Shown one piece after another: positions 1 through 5,840 of a stretch of 7,883 nt of DNA. The notes under the pieces were generated by a model that searched no databases, was not told the DNA's origin, and saw only the letters and a program-made list of their open reading frames with translations. Location: positions 1 to 7,883 of the forward strand of contig CAIOOC010000350.1 of assembly GCA_903859795.1 (NCBI GenBank). The letters run 5' to 3'. The DNA is from an uncultured Bacteroidia bacterium. GTDB lineage: Bacteria > Bacteroidota > Bacteroidia > Bacteroidales > Prolixibacteraceae. The stretch's first letter is position 1. The number at the start of each line of letters is the position of its first letter. The translations under genes were made by a program, and so were the position numbers.

Positions 1-1276
1 ACCTCCTGTAACCTTCGAATAATCATACCAGTAACTCGTCCCTTTCACCCCTGATATATATCCATTGGCCAGGTACAGGTCTAAGAATCCGTCATTGTTC
101 AGGTCTCCGAACTGGGCTCCGTAGCTCCATCCTCCTGCTTCAATCCCATATTTACCGGCAACATTTTCATATAAAATTTTCTCCTTGTCCTCGATTGGCA
201 CCCAGAAATTATTCCCTTGTAGAAGAATACCCTCCTCGGTAATATTAGAAATGTAAATACCGAAATGTCCTGTATTATAGGTGTCGCCAAAAGCAACGCT
301 CATGCCGCTTTTGGGAGATAACCCGATCATCGTACTATTTCCCTTTTCAATGAATCGTTTTCCCTTTTCATTAAAATAAAATTCGTTGAGCCCGTAATCA
401 TTCGCAATAATCAGCTCGGGAAAGCCATCATGATTCAAATCTACAGCCCCGGCCGCCAGCGTCCATCTTGTTGAGGTTAAACCGGTTTCAGCAGTCACAT
501 CCCTAAAAGTTCCATTCCCCAAATTCTTAAACAGGTAATTTTTTCCTCCGTTTTGCGAATATTCAAAACTCTCAGTCAGGATTTTTGTTGTTTTAAGATG
601 CCAAAGATCAATATCTTCCCTGAAATATCCACCAATAAAAAGATCCACAAATCCGTCTCCGTCATAATCGAACCAGACGGCTGTATTGGCATTTATCCAG
701 CCCGGCAGACCGCTTTTCGCTGTTATATTGGTAAATCCTTTACCATGATCATTTTTGAATAATTCAGGACGTCCCCATCTGTAAACCAAAAGGTCCTCAA
801 AACCGTCATTGTCAATATCAGCCCAAACAGCGCCCATTGAAACTCCTGAGCCTTCAATATTCAGGTCTGCAACACCCAACTGGTCTGCAACATCTACAAA
901 ACTGCCATCTCCCTGATTATGAAAAAGAGCATTTTTATAACCAAAGCAACTGTTTGTAACATAAAAATCGTTCCACCCGTCATTGTCGAAATCACATACC
1001 GAAACCGAGGCTCCCCACAGAAGCAATCTGCGGAAGGATTGGATCAATTTGCGGATCTAATTTCGGAGAATGGTGGACAAAATTTACTCCTGATTGTTTT
1101 GATACTTCTTCAAAATAGAACCCAAACTTTTTTATCGCGGATGCAGGAGCCAATATACCAGTACCCGTTGCTGACTGTCGTGTAAAATGACCTATTACAA
1201 CCGGAACAGCAAGCAATCCAAAAAAGATGAAGAGGACAACAGCCTTGATTATTCTTTGGTCAGTCCTTTTTGCCAT
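1..1276 (-). CDS. CRTAC1-like FG-GAP/VCBS beta-propeller protein, frameshifted and cut by the window edge
   Basis: Exported or membrane-anchored repeat protein of the CRTAC1/FG-GAP (VCBS) type; such proteins form Ca-binding beta-propellers, and their exact role is mostly unknown. The start is the ATG at 1274-1276. Residues about 11-29 form one hydrophobic signal-anchor segment with no lipobox cysteine, followed by a Ser/Thr/Gly linker and a family-typical lead-in ending ...PQIASVG. The frame then breaks at a GGGG run (plus 1013-1016). Reading three G instead of four restores GASVSVCDFDNDGWNDFYV, and that frame stays open to base 1. Five Ca-loop repeats of the form DxDxDGxxD are visible at plus 961-993, 784-819, 634-669, 406-441 and 70-105. 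A degenerate sixth (GDTYNTGHFGIYISNI) lies near 241-300. About 425 residues are in the window and the C-terminus is outside it. The start overlaps the AhpD-like gene by 17 nt, so translation is probably coupled. The break could be a sequencing error, a recent mutation or, less likely, slippage. Confidence 0.85.
1013..1016 (-). other. Frameshift point in the CRTAC1-like gene (GGGG run)
   Basis: The N-terminal frame runs from 1276 and hits a TGA at 992-994 after an unrelated tail (SLGFGM). The frame reached by dropping one G continues without a stop for more than 330 codons and carries all the FG-GAP repeats. Both sides match the same family, so there is one gene with a one-base gain in a short homopolymer. 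The sequence alone cannot separate error from mutation. Confidence 0.85.
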
Positions 1277-1853
1277 TTCTTTTCATCATCCGGATTACAA
1301 ATTTTCTTAAAAACAGCGGGGGATATTTATATCCGATTTTTGCCATCCTTTTGCCCATCGGAATATAATCACTTTTCTGTGGCGGAAGATTTGTTCCCAA
1401 TCCGTCGACATAACGATTGTACATGCAAAAAGCTGCTGCAATTAATACGGTATCATGAATCTCCTCGTCGGAAGCCCCTTCACCTCTTGCCGCTTCAATA
1501 TGTGCAATGGTCACATTTTTCCCCCCTTTTTGTACCTGACCGGCAATTCTTAGCAGAGACTTCATTTTTTCGGAAACAGGGGCCGTTTCAAGGTCGGACT
1601 TAACACCACAGACTGCATTCCCATTATCCTTTAAGTGAAAATTTGCCGAAGCACTGTGCGATTCATGACAGAATTCACAGTTATTCAAATCGGACACATA
1701 CGAGGCAATGAGTTCCCGTTCCCCGGAACTGAGATGCGAAGGGCCATGCATCAATGTCTGTGCTAGGTTGGATAGCGCTTTGCCTGTCGAACCCTTGTAA
1801 AAAAGGAGTTCCACAATTCCGGGTTGCGGAATGTCAGTTTTAATGTAAGTCAT
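1260..1853 (-). CDS. AhpD-like / carboxymuconolactone decarboxylase family protein (peroxidase-related)
   Basis: 197-residue cytoplasmic protein without a signal peptide or membrane segment. The core at residues about 45-70 reads ERELIASYVSDLNNCEFCHESH. It gives the family pattern of a Glu, a CxxC pair (C59, C62) and a His (H66), as in AhpD and the 'peroxidase-related' CMD proteins, where the two cysteines and the His act in peroxide or thiol redox chemistry. The length fits the roughly 190-residue CMD/peroxidase-related group rather than small CMD subunits. The rest is helical, with a C-terminal basic tail (RKFVIRMMKRNGKKD). ATG 1851-1853 is the start; no Shine-Dalgarno site is obvious, which is common in Bacteroidota. 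It is the first gene of a leftward pair, and its TGA (1260-1262) lies inside the start of the CRTAC1-like gene. The redox motif is seen directly; the physiological substrate is not known. It could protect or modify the partner, but that is inference. Confidence 0.87.
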   Translation of the reverse strand: MTYIKTDIPQPGIVELLFYKGSTGKALSNLAQTLMHGPSHLSSGERELIASYVSDLNNCEFCHESHSASANFHLKDNGNAVCGVKSDLETAPVSEKMKSLLRIAGQVQKGGKNVTIAHIEAARGEGASDEEIHDTVLIAAAFCMYNRYVDGLGTNLPPQKSDYIPMGKRMAKIGYKYPPLFLRKFVIRMMKRNGKKD

Positions 1854-2090
1854 AGGTAATTCAGGGTTTGAAATTAAGTTTGTAATTACTGAATTTAAGG
1901 TTGAATTAGTCCATCGGATTGGAACTTTAAAAGTAAGCCAATTGATAGTTAATCAACAACCAGGTTCAATAAATTGTTTTAATGTAGTCGCTTTTATTTT
2001 GTTAAAGATTCAGAAGTTAACAGGTTGTTTTTGAATCAGATTTTGCTGCCGAAAGTGGGTGAAAACATCCGTGGTGCCGGAAATTAATCC

Positions 2091-2098
2091 TATCTTTG
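2091..2098 (+). promoter_or_regulatory. Candidate -7 box of a Bacteroidota sigma-AB promoter for the SGNH/beta-helix operon
   Basis: TATCTTTG matches the Bacteroidota -7 consensus TAnnTTTG at all fixed positions. It lies about 50 nt before the ATG at 2148, which leaves a reasonable leader. No TTTG -33 element sits at the usual spacing (about 19-21 nt), so the call rests on one box. The rest of the 294-nt divergent spacer (1854-2147) shows no gene, no matching box on the minus strand and only a weak dyad, TTGAT-N5-ATCAA at 1942-1956. Confidence 0.42.
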
Positions 2099-2147
2099 AT
2101 AGATAAAGTTTACCGCAAGGCATAATCATTACACCTAATCATATCCA

Positions 2148-3422
2148 ATGAAAAAACTCATCGTTTTTTATTTGCTCCTTCTTTTTCATTCAGGAGTCGT
2201 TGCAGCAAGCCAGGAAGCCAATCTGAAAAGAATTGAAGTAATGGAGTTTAAAGCACGGGGCGGATTGCCAAACTTCCTCACTAAAGTGTCGGATGGTGAC
2301 TCAGTAAAGGTTGCCTATTTTGGTGGAAGTATTACGGCCCAGGAAGGATGGCGGGTTCTCTCACTGGAATGGTTAAAGACCCGCTTTCCCAAAGTACGGT
2401 TTTCGGAAATTAATGCAGCCATTGGAGGTACAGGTTCTGATTTTGGAGCGTTCAGACTTAAGGATCATGTGCTGAGATTCAAACCAGACCTGGTTTTTGT
2501 TGAGTTTGCCGTAAATGACGGGGGCTCCTCCGATGAGAAAATTATTCGTTCAATGGAAGGAATTGTAAGGCAAATTTGGCTGCAAAATCCGGTTACAGAT
2601 ATCTGTTTTATCTACACTATTCATGAAGCCTACCTTGAAACCGAGGAAAATGGTCAGTTGCCGGCTGCAGCTAAAATTATGGAACGAGTTGCTGAAAAAT
2701 ATAATATTCCGAGTGTGAATTTTGGCCGGAAGGTAAGTCAGATGGTGATCAACAAACAGCTGATCATCAAAGGTGAGGGGAAGCTATTAAATGGAGTAAA
2801 AGTTTTTAGTCCCGATGGCGTCCATCCGTATCCCGAAACTGGTCATATGATTTACCTCGAGGTATTAAGGCAATCCATTGAAATTATGATTGCTGAAGGC
2901 AAATCCAAACCCCATAAGCACCCTTTATCTAAACCACTTGTTCCTGATAATTTTTCAGAAGCTCAAATGTTTGATTTTTCTAAGGGAAAGTTGAGTGATA
3001 ATTGGAAAATCGTTCAGATTAAGGATGAACCCTCATTTTCAGGTTTTGGAAAATATCTTGAAAAATTCGGAAAAGCAAGCAATTCTGGAGAGACTCTTTC
3101 AATTCGTTTCAAGGGGACAACCATCGGAGCTTATGATTTTATGGGGCCGGATGCTGGCAAATTGATTGTTACGATTGATGGTGTTGCTAAAGATACGATT
3201 TCCCGATTTGATCCCTATTGCACTTACCGAAGAATGAATTATTTCATAATCGATCATCTCGAAAATAAAATCCATCAGGTTATATTTCGGGTACTGACCG
3301 AACCATTTAATAAAGCCGTGATACTTGCAAAAATCGGGAATGTGATCAAAAATGAGGATGACTACAAAGAGAACAACTGGTACGTTGGGAAAATCCTGGT
3401 GGATGGGATTCTTGTTCCTTAA
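2148..3422 (+). CDS. Exported SGNH/GDSL-family esterase with extra C-terminal beta-rich domain
   Basis: 424-residue secreted hydrolase, probably a carbohydrate O-acyl (acetyl) esterase acting in the periplasm or at the cell surface. Residues 1-20 are a signal peptide (MKKL, a hydrophobic core, then a VVAAS-type cleavage region). The SGNH blocks are in order: FGGSIT with nucleophile S61 (block I), the glycine of IGGTGSDFG near 93-94 (block II), FAVNDGG with N123 (block III), and SPDGVHPY with D223 and H226 (block V). Residues about 41-250 form the hydrolase domain. Residues about 265-424 form a second domain (FKGTTIGAYDFMGPDAG, then VTIDG and HQVIFRV). It resembles the jelly-roll module attached to CE2-like esterases, but here it is C-terminal. 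All four catalytic elements are present, so the enzyme should be active. The next gene starts 64 nt downstream on the same strand with no visible terminator between, so they are probably co-transcribed. The substrate and CAZy family cannot be fixed by eye. Confidence 0.88.
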   Translation: MKKLIVFYLLLLFHSGVVAASQEANLKRIEVMEFKARGGLPNFLTKVSDGDSVKVAYFGGSITAQEGWRVLSLEWLKTRFPKVRFSEINAAIGGTGSDFGAFRLKDHVLRFKPDLVFVEFAVNDGGSSDEKIIRSMEGIVRQIWLQNPVTDICFIYTIHEAYLETEENGQLPAAAKIMERVAEKYNIPSVNFGRKVSQMVINKQLIIKGEGKLLNGVKVFSPDGVHPYPETGHMIYLEVLRQSIEIMIAEGKSKPHKHPLSKPLVPDNFSEAQMFDFSKGKLSDNWKIVQIKDEPSFSGFGKYLEKFGKASNSGETLSIRFKGTTIGAYDFMGPDAGKLIVTIDGVAKDTISRFDPYCTYRRMNYFIIDHLENKIHQVIFRVLTEPFNKAVILAKIGNVIKNEDDYKENNWYVGKILVDGILVP

Positions 3423-3486
3423 GTAAAGATAGTTTGAAATTTCACAAAATATTTAAGTAATAATTTATGAATCAATAATATATATC

Positions 3487-5622
3487 ATGAAGAATAGTTC
3501 GGGATTCGTCGCAGTTTTTGTTGGTTTATTCGCATTTTTAACCCTTTTCGTTGCAAAAGAGACCAGGGCAGAAGGAATAAAAATTTTTGTTTCCGTTTCT
3601 GGTAATGATAAAAATTCAGGTGTTATGGAATCTCCTCTTGCAACTATCGGTGCAGCAGTCAGCAAATTAAGGATTCTGAGAAAGGGCCAAACTTTTGATG
3701 GTCCAGTCGAAGTAATTATTGAAGATGGACAGTATTTATTGGCTGAACCACTTGTTCTAAATCCGGAAGATTCGGGAACCGAAAAATCACCAGTGATTTT
3801 CAAGGCTCAGGTTGGAGCTCATCCGGTTTTTTCCGGCGGTAAGAATATCAAAGGATTTGAAAAATTGTCGGAAAACCTTTGGTGTGCAAAAATCCCTGAA
3901 GTTGCTGAATATGGCTGGAACTTTGAGCAGCTGTATGTTAATGGCAAACGGGCAGTTCGGGCCAAATCGCCAAATAGCGGCTTTTATGCGCTTAAAGACG
4001 TTTCCGAAACCGTTATAAATAAAGGTAAGGAGTTGTTTCCGGATCTGGCAGTCCAACGCCTGAACATTTCAGCTGAGGTTGCAGAAAGGGTTGCTTTGAT
4101 TTCAAAGGAGGAGTATGGCAATGCCGTTGTGACCTTCTACCATAACTGGGACAATACCCGCAAGCATATCTTGGGCTTCGATAAGGATGCATCTGCCGTT
4201 TTCATAGGAGGCGAGGGGATGAAACCATGGAATAACCTGAACAAAAATTCACTGTTTATTCTTGAAAATTACAGAGCTGCACTGGATACCTGCGGCGAAT
4301 GGTTTCTGGATCCAAGGGGTTATTTATACTATATGCCTCTTTCAGGTGAATCACTAAACAATCTGGAGGTCATTGCGCCTATTACGGATCATTTCATTCA
4401 TATCAGGGGTGATCAAAATAGTGGTAAGAAAGTCGCACATATCCGGTTCGATGGACTCTTGTTTCAGGTATCAGGGTATAAAATGCCTTCGGGAGGAAAT
4501 GAACCGGCCCAGGCTGCTGCTCCTGTCGAAGCAGTTGTTTTGGTTGATTTTGCCAAAGATATTCAATTCATTAATTGTGAGATCACTCATACCGGAACAA
4601 ACGCTGTCTGGTTTCGAAATAGCTGTGAAGATTGCCGGATTGAACATTGCTATTTGCATGATCTGGGTGCCGGAGGCATAAAGATTGGAAATTTTAACAA
4701 TCCTGATAAAAAGGGCGACTTTACCAGAAATATTGTTGTGGATAACAATATTATCCGGTCCGGCGGGTTCGTTTTCCCATGTGCAGTCGGCGTTACACTA
4801 TTTCATACCAGTGACAACCAGATCACTCACAACGAAATTGCTGATTTCCGCTATTCAGGCATCTCAGTTGGTTGGGTTTGGGGCTATACTTTTAGTCCTT
4901 CAAAAAGGAACAAGATTGAGTTCAATCATATCCATCATTTAGGCTGGGGAGAACTGAGCGACATGGGGGGAGTATATTGTCTTGGAGAATCAGAAGGGAC
5001 GACAGTTAGCAACAATGTAATCCACCATGTTTATTCGTATGATTACGGCGGCTGGGGACTGTATACCGATGAAGGTTCAACGGGTATTATTGTGGAAAAC
5101 AACCTGGTTTACAACTGCAAAAGCTCAGGGTTTCATCAGCACTACGGGAAAGAAAACTTCATCCAAAACAATATTTTTGCCAATAACCTTAAAGCCCAGC
5201 TGCAGGCAACGCGGATTGAAGATCATCTGTCGTTTACTTTTGTCCACAATATTATTTGGTATAGTACGGGTGATCTGCTAAGCAATAACTGGGGCAATAT
5301 CAATATTAAGTCTGACAATAATTGCTATTGGGATACGCGATCGAAAGATATCCATTTCGGGAAACTCTCGTTCATCGATTGGCAAAAATCGGGAAAAGAT
5401 GTTCATTCGGTAATCGCAAATCCCGAATTTGCGAACCCGTTAATCTTTGATTTCGCAATAAAAAATAAAGGAGTATTGCGCAAAATCGGGTTTAAGGTTT
5501 TTGATTATACACATGCAGGTGTTTATGGAGATGATAATTGGAAAAAATTGGCAGTTTTTGATCAGTCAATAGCCAAGCTGTTTGATGAAGCGATTATACA
5601 TAATGAAAACAGGCATCCGTAA
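3487..5622 (+). CDS. Exported right-handed parallel beta-helix protein, GH141-like glycosidase candidate
   Basis: 711-residue secreted protein. Residues about 7-22 are hydrophobic with a probable signal-peptidase I site after TRA (A28). The mature protein opens with IKIFVSVSGNDKNSG and SPLATIGAAV, the typical entry of secreted polysaccharide-acting beta-helices. A middle segment follows with FEQLYVNGKRAVRAKSPNSG (about 146-165) and EWFLDPRGYLYYMP (about 271-284), seen in the group of beta-helix proteins that includes GH141 (fucosidase and xylanase activities are known there). From about residue 315 to 615 come PbH1 coils with repeated N-x-I/V-x-N/H-N rungs (FINCEITHTGTNAVWF, NIVVDNNIIRSGG, NKIEFNHIHHLGWG, VSNNVIHHV, IVENNLVYNC, FIQNNIFANN). 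Acidic residues on neighbouring rungs, D492 (SDMGG) and D528 (TDEGS), are candidates for the active site. The C-terminus (about 640-711) is a small cap. It lies downstream of the esterase and is likely its pathway partner. The fold is secure; the enzymatic family is inference, and a lyase or another GH family is possible. Confidence 0.85.
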   Translation: MKNSSGFVAVFVGLFAFLTLFVAKETRAEGIKIFVSVSGNDKNSGVMESPLATIGAAVSKLRILRKGQTFDGPVEVIIEDGQYLLAEPLVLNPEDSGTEKSPVIFKAQVGAHPVFSGGKNIKGFEKLSENLWCAKIPEVAEYGWNFEQLYVNGKRAVRAKSPNSGFYALKDVSETVINKGKELFPDLAVQRLNISAEVAERVALISKEEYGNAVVTFYHNWDNTRKHILGFDKDASAVFIGGEGMKPWNNLNKNSLFILENYRAALDTCGEWFLDPRGYLYYMPLSGESLNNLEVIAPITDHFIHIRGDQNSGKKVAHIRFDGLLFQVSGYKMPSGGNEPAQAAAPVEAVVLVDFAKDIQFINCEITHTGTNAVWFRNSCEDCRIEHCYLHDLGAGGIKIGNFNNPDKKGDFTRNIVVDNNIIRSGGFVFPCAVGVTLFHTSDNQITHNEIADFRYSGISVGWVWGYTFSPSKRNKIEFNHIHHLGWGELSDMGGVYCLGESEGTTVSNNVIHHVYSYDYGGWGLYTDEGSTGIIVENNLVYNCKSSGFHQHYGKENFIQNNIFANNLKAQLQATRIEDHLSFTFVHNIIWYSTGDLLSNNWGNINIKSDNNCYWDTRSKDIHFGKLSFIDWQKSGKDVHSVIANPEFANPLIFDFAIKNKGVLRKIGFKVFDYTHAGVYGDDNWKKLAVFDQSIAKLFDEAIIHNENRHP

Positions 5623-5679
5623 CAATCAGAATCCTGCGTTAATTTTGTAGGCTGTTATTCTAATTGTCTAAAATAAAAA

Positions 5680-5778
5680 TGCCACAAAAACACCAAGTCA
5701 CCAAAAAGGCACCAAAAGTTCCCTTAAAGATTTTTTTTTGGTGTCCGCGGGCTCTGGTGGATTGGTGTGTTGGTGGCA
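5680..5778. repeat. 99-nt imperfect palindrome of CACCAA-type units (REP/MITE-like intergenic repeat)
   Basis: The outer arms start TGCCACAAAAACACCAAGTC (5680) and, read from the other strand, TGCCACCAACACACCAATCC (5778). They pair at 20 of the first 24 positions. An inner perfect 8-bp stem, CACCAAAA (5710-5717) with TTTTGGTG (5736-5743), encloses an 18-nt loop. The unit CACCAA recurs in each arm. Similar 'CCACAAAGACACAAAG'-style palindromes are common between genes in Bacteroidota and some other phyla, often as dispersed copies. The structure is seen directly; its mobility or dispersal is inference. As RNA it could form a long hairpin and act as a transcript end for the beta-helix gene. Confidence 0.7.
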
Positions 5779-5791
5779 AATATTATATTTA
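5761..5791 (+). promoter_or_regulatory. Weak candidate promoter for the AOR-family gene
   Basis: ATTG (5761-5764) and TATATTTA (5784-5791) are separated by 19 nt. They match the Bacteroidota TTTG / TAnnTTTG pair at three of four and five of six fixed bases. The first element lies inside the right arm of the palindromic repeat. The spacer is AT-rich, so chance matches are expected; a second near-match (TAACTTTT, 5821-5828) has no correctly spaced upstream element and is very close to the start codon. Confidence 0.22.
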
Positions 5792-5795
5792 AATT

Positions 5796-5811
5796 GTTAA
5801 TGCAAATTAAC
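5796..5811. promoter_or_regulatory. Perfect 6-bp dyad GTTAAT-N4-ATTAAC, possible operator
   Basis: GTTAATGCAAATTAAC is a perfect inverted repeat with a 4-nt centre, located 29 nt before the ATG at 5841 and just downstream of the weak promoter candidate. Its length and symmetry suit a dimeric helix-turn-helix regulator. No regulator gene lies in the window, and an AT-rich 6-bp dyad can occur by chance. Confidence 0.28.
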
Positions 5812-5840
5812 GGTACTCGGTAACTTTTTAATATGTGAAT

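Noticed and set aside
992..1276. The 94-codon N-terminal frame as an independent small membrane protein
   Set aside because: Its last six residues are frameshift products and the preceding residues are the normal lead-in of a CRTAC1-type protein that resumes in the next frame.
1187..1603. 138-codon open frame on the plus strand
   Set aside because: It lies antisense to the AhpD-like gene and the start of the CRTAC1-like gene, and its peptide is low in recognisable motifs (runs of Phe, Ser, His, Pro). It is a shadow frame.
1942..1956. TTGAT-AGTTA-ATCAA dyad in the divergent spacer as an operator
   Set aside because: Only 5-bp arms in AT-rich sequence, far from the candidate promoter box; chance is sufficient.
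3812..5281. Several 60-100 codon open frames on the plus strand (3812-4018, 4373-4681, 4685-4942, 5027-5281)
   Set aside because: All lie in other frames of the continuous 711-residue beta-helix gene, which has clear family features throughout.
5680..5778. Palindromic region as a CRISPR repeat or riboswitch
   Set aside because: The CACCAA units are not evenly spaced with unique spacers, and no conserved riboswitch core is recognisable; a dispersed palindromic repeat fits better.
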